A stretch of 64,000 bases of DNA. Source: Acidovorax sp. SUPP3334. GTDB taxonomy: Bacteria > Pseudomonadota > Gammaproteobacteria > Burkholderiales > Burkholderiaceae_C. Under the pieces are notes generated by a model. That model searched no databases, was not told the DNA's origin, and was given only the letters and a program-made list of their open reading frames with translations. Positions 1-7,772 of the stretch are shown one piece after another. The stretch covers positions 16,461 to 80,460 of the forward strand of contig NZ_BQXQ01000024.1 in NCBI RefSeq assembly GCF_030159055.1, read 5' to 3'. Both the position numbers and the translations under genes were made by a program. Within the stretch, counting starts at the first letter, position 1. Each line of letters starts with the position of its first letter.

Positions 1-1
1 G

Positions 2-220
2 CTGCTCAAGGGCGCCTCGATCGTGGGCGTGTTCTGGGGCGAGTTCTCCAAGCGCGAGCGGCAGGCCAACGCCGCCATGATGGCGGAGCTGGCCGCCTGG
101 TACGGCGAAGGTGCGATCAAGCCGGTGATCGACCGCACCATGCCGATGGCGCAACTGCCCGCCGCCTATGCGCACATGGGATCGCGCAGCGTGATGGGCA
201 AGCTCGTGATGGTGAACTGA
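2..220 (+). CDS. Zinc-type alcohol dehydrogenase/quinone oxidoreductase, C-terminal end (partial)
   Basis: Only the last 72 codons are present, because the gene begins before the window. The frame opens at base 2 and reads LLKGASIVGVFWGEF, then an alpha-helical stretch and a C-terminal GKLVMVN. This is the usual end of NADPH:quinone oxidoreductase-like members of the medium-chain dehydrogenase family, where a late conserved segment (IKPVIDRTMP, then AAYAHMGSRSVMGKLV) closes the substrate domain. The family reduces quinones or enoyl substrates with NADPH in the cytoplasm. The nucleotide-binding part lies outside the window, so cofactor and substrate cannot be judged. The family call is fairly safe. 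Confidence 0.75.
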   Translation: MLKGASIVGVFWGEFSKRERQANAAMMAELAAWYGEGAIKPVIDRTMPMAQLPAAYAHMGSRSVMGKLVMVN

Positions 221-352
221 CCGGCCTGCTGCCGCTGCAAGCGCCGGGCTCGGCGCGGCGCACGCGCGTGCGCCCGGCCCGGCTGCCGGCGCCTGTTCAA
301 GCGGTGCGCCGTCTGTCACACTCGCGCATCTTTGCCCTTCCGTGCACGCCAG

Positions 353-1885
353 ATGGCCGAACGCCCCCCTTCCGAAATCGCGCGAGAAACCCTCAAGCAA
401 CTGGCCGCGCGCCGTTTGCCGCCGACGCCTGACAACTACCAGGCGCTCTACGACGAAATCGCTGGAAACCCCAGCGTACCCCCTTTTCCGCAAGGACCGC
501 TGCGCCACATCCTGCGTGTGCTGCCCGGCCAGACGCCGGGCCAGAAGCGATTGCTGGGACAGCTGGAATCGGCCATCGAAAACAGCGACTGGACCCAGTT
601 GCAGAGCGTGTTCGTGGGCTATGCGAACCTGGGGTTGGCCAGCATCGCGGCCGCACCAGCCAGCGCTGCGGCAGAGCCCACCGCCGCCACGCACCTGCCC
701 GAGGAATTGACCGAGCAACTGGCCCGCCTCATCGACAACACCCTGCCCGCCCTGGGCGAAGACGATGCGCGGGTGCTCGAACTGGCGGCCCAGCTCACGA
801 ATTTCCTGCGCCAGCCTTCGCCGCCGATCTCCACCTTCGGACTGATGCTGAACAACTTCAGCTACCGGGTGTCGTTCGCCACCGAAGACCAGGCCGCCAT
901 CCGCTCCAGCCTGCTCGAGTTGCTGCACATGCTGTTCGAGAACATCTCCGTGCTGAGCCAGGACGACCGCTGGCTGCAGGGCCAGGTCGAGGCGCTGATG
1001 GCCGCCTCCACGCCGCCGCTCACGCTGCGCCGCCTGGACGAAGTGCAGCGGCGCCTGAAGGATGTGATCTTCAAGCAGACCGAGGCCAAGGAACGCACCG
1101 TGCAGGCGCAGGAACAGATGAAGGAGCTGCTGGCCACCTTCATCGAAAGGCTGGTGCAGATCACGGCCTCCAGCAGCACGTACCACGACAAGATGGAGCA
1201 CTGCGCCGAGCGCATCGGCCAGGCCACCAGCCTGCAGGAAATCACGCCACTGCTCGAAGAGGTGATGAGCGCCACGCGTTCCATGGCGCTGGACAGCCGG
1301 GTCGCGCGCGACGAATTGCAGGACCTGCGCGAGCGATCCGACGCCCGCCATGCAGAGATCGCCAAGCTGCAGGAAGAGCTGGACCGCGCGAGTGCCCAGG
1401 CCCGCCACGACCCGCTCACCGGCTCGCTCAACCGCAAGGGGCTGGACGAGGTGATGGAGCGCGAAATCGCCCGCGCCGTGCGCAACGGCTCCCCCCTGTG
1501 CGTGGCCCTGCTGGACGTGGACAACTTCAAGCTCATCAACGACCGACTGGGCCACACGGCCGGCGACGAAGCGCTGGTGCACCTGGCCGGTGTGACGCGC
1601 GAGGTGATGCGGCCGCAGGACATGCTGGCACGCTACGGCGGGGAGGAGTTCGTGCTGGTGCTGCCCGACACCGCCCTGACCCAGGGCGTGGAAGCCATGA
1701 CGCGGCTGCAGCGCGAGCTGACCACCCGATACTTCCTGAAAGACCGCGAGAAAGTGCTCATCACCTTCAGCGCGGGCGTGGCCCAGTTGGCCGACAAGGA
1801 AAGCAGCACCGACGCCATACGCCGCGCCGACCAGGGCATGTACCTGGCCAAACGCGCGGGCAAGAACCGGGTCATGGCCTCCTGA
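353..1885 (+). CDS. Diguanylate cyclase with C-terminal GGDEF domain
   Basis: This 510-residue protein makes cyclic di-GMP from two GTP. The C-terminal GGDEF domain carries an intact active-site GGEEF near residues 429-433. An RPQD inhibitory-site motif (RxxD) sits five residues before it, which predicts product inhibition. The N-terminal 330 residues are helical with a coiled-coil linker (residues about 325-345) and begin with a PTPDNYQALYDEIAG segment common to proteobacterial cyclases of this size. No membrane segment or signal peptide is visible, so it is probably cytoplasmic. The start is uncertain: ATG at 353 was chosen over an in-frame TTG at 332, and neither has a good ribosome site. 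An EAL phosphodiesterase gene lies about 5 kb downstream. Confidence 0.9.
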   Translation: MAERPPSEIARETLKQLAARRLPPTPDNYQALYDEIAGNPSVPPFPQGPLRHILRVLPGQTPGQKRLLGQLESAIENSDWTQLQSVFVGYANLGLASIAAAPASAAAEPTAATHLPEELTEQLARLIDNTLPALGEDDARVLELAAQLTNFLRQPSPPISTFGLMLNNFSYRVSFATEDQAAIRSSLLELLHMLFENISVLSQDDRWLQGQVEALMAASTPPLTLRRLDEVQRRLKDVIFKQTEAKERTVQAQEQMKELLATFIERLVQITASSSTYHDKMEHCAERIGQATSLQEITPLLEEVMSATRSMALDSRVARDELQDLRERSDARHAEIAKLQEELDRASAQARHDPLTGSLNRKGLDEVMEREIARAVRNGSPLCVALLDVDNFKLINDRLGHTAGDEALVHLAGVTREVMRPQDMLARYGGEEFVLVLPDTALTQGVEAMTRLQRELTTRYFLKDREKVLITFSAGVAQLADKESSTDAIRRADQGMYLAKRAGKNRVMAS

Positions 1886-1968
1886 GCCGGGCCGGCCGCC
1901 TGACCGCTCGGTTATCGGTTATCTTTTCGCCTTCAACATTGCTCCGGCTGTATCCAGCCCGCCTGCCC

Positions 1969-3609
1969 ATGACACCCCCGCCTTCCAACTCGTCACCCAC
2001 CTCGCTCTCGCGCCGGGGCATGCTGCAGCGAGCGGCCTGGGCGGCCAGCGCCGCCGCCTGGCCCCGATGGGCGATGGCCAGGCAAGGCGACGCGCGGCAC
2101 GACCCGTTCGCGCTGGGCGTGGCCAGCGGCGACCCTTCGCCCGACGGCATGGTCCTGTGGACCCGCCTGATGCCCGCCGAGCCCGGCGCATGGAGCCGCC
2201 CGATCCCCGTGCGGTGGGAGGTGGCGCACGACGACGCCTTTCGCCGCATCGTGCAGCGCGGCACGGCCGCCGCGTTGCCCGAGTTTGCCCACAGCGTGCA
2301 TGTCGAACTGCAGGGCCTCGCCCCTGGACGCTGGTACCACTACCGGTTCCTGCTGGGCGATGCCGTCAGCGCCACCGGCCGCACGCGCACCGCGCCTGCG
2401 CCGGGCGAACTGGAACCGCGCCTGCGCATCGCATTCGCGTCGTGCCAGCGCTGGGAACACGGCCACTACGCCGCGTGGAACGACGTCTGCCGCCAGGCGC
2501 CGGACCTGGTGCTGTTCCTGGGCGACTACATGTACGAATACGCGAGCCCCAAGGACCCCGCCGGGCTGGCGCGCGTGCACGGCCTGCGCCTGGCGCAGAC
2601 ATTGGCCGACTACCGCGACCGGTACGCGCTGCACAAAAGCGACCCCGCGCTGCAGGCCGCGCACGCGATCTGCCCCTGGGCAAGCACCTGGGACGACCAC
2701 GAGGTGCAAAACGACTACACGGGCGCCCATGGACTGGGCGATGCGGCCGACTTCATGGCGATGCGCACGGCCGCATGGCAGGCCTTCTACGAGCACACGC
2801 CGCTGCGCGCGGCGAGCCTGGCCGCCAGCGGATTCGGCGCGCTGCAGGTGTATCGCGCACTGCCGTGGGGGCGGCTGGCGAACATCCACCTGCTGGACGC
2901 CCGCCAGTTCCGCGACCGCCAGGCCTGCCGGGCCGAAGGCTCCAGCGGTGCGGGCACCGTGCTGCCTGCCGACTGCGCCGAGCTGCAGGCCCCGCAGCGC
3001 AGCTTTCTGGGTGCCGCGCAGGAGCGCTGGCTGGACGCGGGCCTGGCGGCCGACAGCCGGGGCAGCGCCGACGGCAGCGGCACCCGTTGGAGCGTGATCG
3101 CGCAGCAGACGTTGTTTTCGCAGCGCCACTACCCTTCCGGCGTGCAATCGGCCGACAGCTGGGACGGCTACCCTGCCGCTCGGCAGCGGCTGCTGGAGTC
3201 ATTGGCCCGGCATGCGCCCCGCAATACCGTGCTGCTGGGAGGCGACATTCACCAGAACTATGTGTGCAACGTATTCGCGCCGCCCGAAGAGGCAAGCTCC
3301 GCATCCGCACCCGCATCCGCTCCTGCCGGCCGCTCGGCCCGCATCCTGGCCAGCGAGTTTTGCAGCACCTCCATCAGTTCGCGCTCCAGCACCACGCAAG
3401 AGAAGTTGGATGCCATCGCCCGCCACAACCCGCATGTGCTGCTCGCGCGATGCGACCAGCGCGGCTGGGGAATGGCCGACGTCACGCCGGGCCGGTGGAC
3501 GAACACGCTGCGCACGGTGGACGATCCGCTGCGGGCCGACAGCGGCGCGTCCACCCAGGCCCGTTTCGTCGTGGAAGACCGCCGCGCGGGGCCCGTGCGG
3601 GATCTCTGA
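1969..3609 (+). CDS. phoD: PhoD-family alkaline phosphatase/phosphodiesterase, Tat-exported
   Basis: This 546-residue metallophosphatase of the PhoD family hydrolyses phosphate mono- or diesters outside the cytoplasm. The N-terminus has a twin-arginine signal (SRRGMLQRAAW, about residues 14-24) followed by an Ala-rich stretch. The usual PhoD blocks follow: FASCQRW near 155, LGDYMYEY near 184, WDDHEVQNDY near 240 and GGDIHQNYV near 424, which hold the metal ligands. The start at 1969 places the Tat signal at the very N-terminus; the frame stays open further upstream but that part is a shadow of the GGDEF gene. The gene stands alone and is followed by a dispersed repeat. Confidence 0.9.
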   Translation: MTPPPSNSSPTSLSRRGMLQRAAWAASAAAWPRWAMARQGDARHDPFALGVASGDPSPDGMVLWTRLMPAEPGAWSRPIPVRWEVAHDDAFRRIVQRGTAAALPEFAHSVHVELQGLAPGRWYHYRFLLGDAVSATGRTRTAPAPGELEPRLRIAFASCQRWEHGHYAAWNDVCRQAPDLVLFLGDYMYEYASPKDPAGLARVHGLRLAQTLADYRDRYALHKSDPALQAAHAICPWASTWDDHEVQNDYTGAHGLGDAADFMAMRTAAWQAFYEHTPLRAASLAASGFGALQVYRALPWGRLANIHLLDARQFRDRQACRAEGSSGAGTVLPADCAELQAPQRSFLGAAQERWLDAGLAADSRGSADGSGTRWSVIAQQTLFSQRHYPSGVQSADSWDGYPAARQRLLESLARHAPRNTVLLGGDIHQNYVCNVFAPPEEASSASAPASAPAGRSARILASEFCSTSISSRSSTTQEKLDAIARHNPHVLLARCDQRGWGMADVTPGRWTNTLRTVDDPLRADSGASTQARFVVEDRRAGPVRDL

Positions 3610-3631
3610 ACCCATGCATTCTTCTCACACA

Positions 3632-3683
3632 TTTGCTATTTAATTGATAGCAATATGCCGCCGTATTTATTGTGCTGGAGCCC
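3632..3683 (-). repeat. Dispersed repeat copy A, with palindromic AT-rich arm
   Basis: This intergenic sequence holds a GCTATTTAATTGATAGC palindrome followed by ATGCCGCCGTATTTATTGTG and CTGGAGCCC. Read on the minus strand it matches copy B (5859-5911), with CCAGC, AATAAATACGGCGGCAT and GCTATnnAnTnAATAGC in the same order. It is one of about six related sequences in the first 29 kb. It lies just after the phoD-like stop and could act as an RNA hairpin. Confidence 0.7.
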
Positions 3684-3821
3684 TAAAACACTCTCAAAGC
3701 CATTGCAGCGCATCGCCTTGGGCGCGTCCTCTCCCGGCCATCGGGTAGCCGGGTGTAGCACCCGCGTCCCAAGCCCGCCCTGCGCCTTACCATGGCGCCC
3801 ACCTCAAACAGGGAGACCGCC

Positions 3822-5078
3822 ATGAACAACAAGCATCTGCCCGCCGCAAGGCTGGCCATTCTGGCTGCCGCGGCGCTCTCCTCGCGGCCTGCGGCACCAG
3901 CCCCCGGCTGAGCTACACGCCACCCAGCCAGCCCGACCAGCCCGAAGCCGCCTCCGGCTACACCGAAAAGCCCGGCTGGGCGACGCAGAAGTTCGCCGTC
4001 GCTGCCGCCAATCCGCTCGCCAGCGACGCGGGCTACCAGGTTCTCAAGGCCGGAGGCTCGGCCATCGATGCTGCCATCGCGGTGCAGATGGTGCTCACGC
4101 TGGTCGAGCCGCAGTCGAGCGGCATCGGTGGCGGGGCCTTTCTGCTGCACTCGAGCGGCAGCAAGGTCGAGGCCTACGACGGCCGCGAAACGGCCCCGGC
4201 TGCCGCCAATGAAAACCTGTTTCTCGGGCCGGGCGGCAAGCCGGTCGCTTTCTACGACGGCGTCGTCGGGGGCCGCTCGGTGGGCACGCCCGGCGCGGTG
4301 CGCATGCTGGAGCTGGCGCACAAGGAGCACGGCAAGCTGCCCTGGGCATCGCTGTTCCAGCCGGCCATCCAGTTGGCGGAAAGCGGCTTCAAGGTGAGCC
4401 CGCGCCTGAACACGCTGCTGGCCGACGAAAAATACCTGGCCCAGGACCCGACCGCGCGTGCGTACTTCTTCGACGCAGCCGACAAACCCTGGCCCGTGGG
4501 CCATGTGCTCAAGAACCCCGAACTGGCGGCCGTGCTCAAGGACATCGCTCGCAACGGCTCCAAGGCGCTGCTCGAAGGTGAAGTGGCCCAGGCCATCGTC
4601 GCCAAGGTGCAGGGCCACCCGACCAACCCCGGCCGCCTCGCGCTGGCCGACCTGGCATGCGCAGGGCCAGCCCATCGCCAACCGCATGGAACCCGGCAAG
4701 CGCCCGCGCTCTTCGATGGCGCCCACGCTGGTGTTCGACAAGCAGACCGGCCAGGTGGTGATGAGCGGCGGCAGCCCCGGCGGCGCGCTCATCATCCACT
4801 ACACGGCCAAGACGCTCTACGGCATCTTCAATTGGGGGTTGATGCCGCAGCAGGCCATCAACCTGCCCAACTTCGGCTCGCTCAACGGCCCGACGATGCT
4901 GGAGGAAAAGCGCTTCCCGCCGGCCACCGTGCAAGCCCTGCGCGCCCGGGGTGCCGAGGTGCGCGAGATGAACATGACCAGCGGCCTGCAGGCCATCACC
5001 CGCGCCGAAGTGCACGGCCAGCCCATGTGGCTGGGCGGCGCCGACCCGCGCCGCGAAGGCGTGGTGATGGGGCACTGA
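3822..5078 (+). pseudogene. ggt: Gamma-glutamyltransferase (ggt) remnant: frameshift and large internal deletion
   Basis: The gene once encoded periplasmic gamma-glutamyltranspeptidase, which cleaves glutathione. ATG at 3822 follows a GGGAG site and starts a lipoprotein-like signal. The reading frame breaks near 3870-3885, where a one-base shift is needed to read the lipobox LAACGTS. From there the large subunit reads normally (GGSAIDAAIAVQMVLTLVEP, SSGIGGGAFLL) up to ALADLA at about 4658. It then jumps, in another frame, to AQGQPIANRMEPGKRPRSSM and the family C-terminus (GGSPGG, MLEEKRFPP). Roughly 200 codons are missing compared with complete members. The loss includes the catalytic threonine at the subunit boundary, so no activity is possible. 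Confidence 0.85.
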
Positions 5079-5126
5079 AAGCCGCCTGCGCGGCAGGCGA
5101 TCCGCGCCGTGGCCAAGGCATGGAAG

Positions 5127-5151
5127 AAGAGCACCCGGGCGGTGCTCTTTT
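5127..5151 (+). terminator. Rho-independent terminator after the ggt remnant
   Basis: A 9-bp perfect stem AAGAGCACC / GGTGCTCTT with a CGGGC loop ends in a run of four T residues. It lies between the ggt remnant (plus strand) and the convergent cupin gene (minus strand). The A-rich left flank could let it act in both directions. Confidence 0.75.
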
Positions 5152-5191
5152 GCAGGGTGGCCGATGCCACCGCCAACGCGGCAGGGAAAGG

Positions 5192-5617
5192 CTATTGCTC
5201 GGCGATCACGTCCAGGAACACCAGCGGCTCGGTGCCGGTGTTGGTCAGCCCGTGCGATTCGCCCTTGCGCACGATGGTCACCTCCCCGGGCTTCACCGGC
5301 ACGTCCATGCCATCCTTGTCCTTGAACGTGCCGCGACCGGAGACGATCACGTAGGTGTCCTCGTTGCTGGTGTGCTTGTGGTAGCCGATGGAGTCGCCGG
5401 GCTGCAGCGTGAGCCAGCTGATTTCCTTGATGGCCTGGTCCTTGAGCGCCTTGTCGCGCGTGAAGGCGTATTCGCCCGCCAGCGTGCCCTTGCCGCCGCC
5501 CGCCGATTCCTTGTTGGCCTTGAGCAGCGATTCCTTGGGATACACCTCGGCCGACGCCGTGGATGCGGCACCCGCCACGGCGAAGGCGGTGGCCAGCAGG
5601 CAGAACGTTTTTTTCAT
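5192..5617 (-). CDS. Exported cupin-domain protein
   Basis: This 141-residue protein has a signal peptide (MKKTFCLLATAFAVAGAAS, cleavage probably after ASA). A single cupin barrel follows, with the two usual motifs: GYHKHTSNEDTYVIVSGRG, containing two His and a Glu as metal ligands, and the second block KGESHGLTNTG. Small periplasmic cupins bind metals or small ligands; the substrate cannot be told. ATG at 5617 is preceded by GAGGAGA on the minus strand, a clear ribosome site. It is a single gene, convergent with the ggt remnant. Confidence 0.8.
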   Translation of the reverse strand: MKKTFCLLATAFAVAGAASTASAEVYPKESLLKANKESAGGGKGTLAGEYAFTRDKALKDQAIKEISWLTLQPGDSIGYHKHTSNEDTYVIVSGRGTFKDKDGMDVPVKPGEVTIVRKGESHGLTNTGTEPLVFLDVIAEQ

Positions 5618-5858
5618 GGGTTGTCTCCTCTTTGTCGATGGATGGCAGCGGGCCGCCGCAGGATGCGCCAAGCCTCTTGTTTCTGCCGCAGCGATCTTAT
5701 GCGCGGCCGGGCGGAATCCGCAGTGCGGCGCGCCGGCCGGCATGGATGGGTACGGCGGTTGCGCCGCTTGCCATCGCCCGCGAGCACCGTGCAGGACGGG
5801 CGGAAGGACTCGGACAGCACGGACGACCCGGACGCCACAGGCGCATAGGATCAAAAAA

Positions 5859-5911
5859 GCCTCCAGCGCAATGAATACGCCGGCATGTAGCTATAAAAAC
5901 AATAGCAAATC
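5859..5911 (+). repeat. Dispersed repeat copy B
   Basis: GCCTCCAGCGCAATGAATAC, GCCGGCATGTAGCTAT and AATAGCAAATC occur in the same order as in copy A. It lies between two minus-strand genes and touches the stop codon of the solute-binding protein gene. The right part forms an imperfect AT-rich palindrome. Confidence 0.7.
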
Positions 5912-6668
5912 AAACCACTGAGTCACCAGGCGCCTGGGCAGGGGCCACGGATGCGCCCTGAATCCCGTGCCGTTCCAGCGCCTGCTGCACCAAGCCGCCG
6001 GCCTTGGCCTCCTCCAGGAAAGCGTGCAGTACGCCCGCTGCGGTCGCGCCGCGCCCTTTCGGCAGCCCCATGGCCTGCTGGATGACCATGAAGCGGCCCG
6101 GCAGCAGGCGAAGCCCGCCGCCTGCACGCGCGGCGTCTGCCTGCAACTGCTGCTTGACGCCTGCGGCCACGTCGGCGCCCTCGGCCAGGAAGGTGTCCAC
6201 CACCGCGGGCGAGGTCGGTGCGCGCACCAAGGTGGCCGCCTTCAGTTCGCGGCTCAGGTACAGGTCGTAGGCGCTGCCCTTGCCGACGACGATCCGGTGC
6301 CCGGGCCGGTCCACCGCTTCGTTGGCCTGCAGCGGTGAGTCCTCCCGAACGAGGTAGCAGCCTTCGATGAGCACGTACGGCGCCGTGAACGCGATGCCGG
6401 CACCCCGCAACGGGTCCACCGCGAAGAAGCCGATGTCGGCCTGCTCCCGCGTGACGGCCTCCACCGACTTGCCCGCCGCGTCGAACACCGCAAACGCGAT
6501 CGGAAGGCCCAGGCGATCGGCGAAGGCCCGCGCCAGATCGACCGACACGCCCGATGGGTCTTCCCCCGGTGCGCCGGCTTTCGCCAGGATGGGATTGCCC
6601 AGGTTGATGGAGGCGCGCAGCACGCCGGTGGGGGCGAAGGCCTGGAGAACGGCAGGATCGAAGGTCAT
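5910..6668 (-). CDS. Family-3 solute-binding-like protein, no signal peptide
   Basis: This 252-residue protein has the bacterial extracellular solute-binding family 3 fold, used for amino-acid ABC transporters. Typical segments are LRASINLGNPILA at the start, then SVDLARAFADRLGLP, ADIGFFAVDP and FTAPYVLIEGCYLV. A C-terminal helix runs up to VQQALERHGIQG. Unlike transporter-linked members, it begins directly with MTFDPAVLQAFAPTG and has no signal peptide. No permease or ATPase genes lie nearby. It may be a cytoplasmic sensor-like or orphan protein. The EAL gene lies upstream on the same strand, about 115 bp away, and a tetranucleotide repeat sits in that gap. Confidence 0.75.
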   Translation of the reverse strand: MTFDPAVLQAFAPTGVLRASINLGNPILAKAGAPGEDPSGVSVDLARAFADRLGLPIAFAVFDAAGKSVEAVTREQADIGFFAVDPLRGAGIAFTAPYVLIEGCYLVREDSPLQANEAVDRPGHRIVVGKGSAYDLYLSRELKAATLVRAPTSPAVVDTFLAEGADVAAGVKQQLQADAARAGGGLRLLPGRFMVIQQAMGLPKGRGATAAGVLHAFLEEAKAGGLVQQALERHGIQGASVAPAQAPGDSVV

Positions 6669-6756
6669 GCGGCAACGCGTTGGTTGGAACGAAGGCCGAG
6701 CATCTTTCAAGCGGCGTGCCGTGTAAACCCCTGGCGGGGCACTGCCGCCGATCGAT

Positions 6757-6784
6757 CGGTCGGTCGGTCGGTCGGTCGGTCGGT
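6757..6784. repeat. Tetranucleotide tandem repeat (CGGT)7
   Basis: Seven uninterrupted CGGT copies lie between the EAL gene stop codon (6784-6786 on the minus strand) and the start of the solute-binding-like gene at 6668. Tracts of this type can change length by slippage. Here it lies outside both reading frames, in the presumed leader of the downstream gene. Confidence 0.9.
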
Positions 6785-7641
6785 CAGCCTGCGGGCGGAT
6801 CCCCGTCCGGCCACTGCACTTGTGCCAGGCGCTCCAGCGCAGGCCGTGCGAACAGATAGCCCTGGAACAGGTGAATGCCCAGCCCGCGCAAGGCCGTGAG
6901 TTCCTCGGCGGTTTCGACGCCTTCGGCCAGGGCCTGCACATGAAGGGTTTCGCACAGCCCGGCGATGCTGCGCACGATGGCCTGCCGCACCGGGTCGCTG
7001 TCGATGCCGCGCACCAGCGCCATGTCGATCTTGAGCAGGTCGGGCTGAAAATCGGCCAGCAGGTTGAGGCCGGAATACCCGGCGCCGAAATCGTCGATGG
7101 CGGTCAGGAAGCCATGGCGGCGGTAGGCACGCAGAATGCCCTGCAGATGCGCCTTGTCCAGCAGGTTTTCGCGCTCGGCGATCTCGAAGATGATGCGTTC
7201 GGTCGGAAAGCCGCAGCGCTGTGCGGCCTGCAACGTGGCGCGGATGCAGGCCTCGGGCTGGTACACCGCGTTGGGAAGGAAGTTGATGCTCAGGCGGCAC
7301 GTCATGGCGAGCGATGCCGCCAGCTCGACCGCCTTCACCCGGCAGGCCTGGTCGAAGGCATAGAGGTTCTGCGGCGTCACCTGATCCAGGATGCTTTGCG
7401 CCGAACTGCCGTCCAGGCCCCGCACCAGCGCTTCGTAGGCGTACACGGTGCGGTCGCGCACATCGACGATGGGCTGAAAAGCCATCGTGAAATCGAAATC
7501 CAGCGCTTGGCCATCTCGGCAAGCGGTGCAGGCGGAAGTGGGAGAGGAAGGCGACTTCATGGCGGCACGGGAGCGGTCGAACGCATAGCTTACGCCCATT
7601 TCTGCGGGATCAATCACGATCTGCTCGACCGTGGGCACCAT
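6784..7641 (-). CDS. EAL-domain cyclic di-GMP phosphodiesterase
   Basis: This 285-residue protein hydrolyses cyclic di-GMP to pGpG. A nearly stand-alone EAL domain starts with FQPIVDV and the signature YEALVRG. INFLPNAVYQPE, FEIAERE and AIDDFGAGYSGLNLL (with the metal-binding Asp pair) follow, then KIDMALVRGI and LAEGVETAEE. All main catalytic segments look intact. A short N-terminus with CTACRDGQ could bind a metal. ATG at 7641 was taken; ATG at 7560 is also possible. With the GGDEF protein at 353 it forms a nearby opposing pair, though not in one operon. Confidence 0.9.
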   Translation of the reverse strand: MVPTVEQIVIDPAEMGVSYAFDRSRAAMKSPSSPTSACTACRDGQALDFDFTMAFQPIVDVRDRTVYAYEALVRGLDGSSAQSILDQVTPQNLYAFDQACRVKAVELAASLAMTCRLSINFLPNAVYQPEACIRATLQAAQRCGFPTERIIFEIAERENLLDKAHLQGILRAYRRHGFLTAIDDFGAGYSGLNLLADFQPDLLKIDMALVRGIDSDPVRQAIVRSIAGLCETLHVQALAEGVETAEELTALRGLGIHLFQGYLFARPALERLAQVQWPDGDPPAG

Positions 7642-7772
7642 GGGACGGAGCCGTCTTGCGAGGGATTCAGGCTGCTGGGGCCCGATGCACCGCACCGGGC
7701 CACGCCGCGCTCTTCGCTTCTTCTCCCCTCTCTCTTTGTGTCGGTTGTCGTTCGGTAGCGGTGGCGCTGGCG

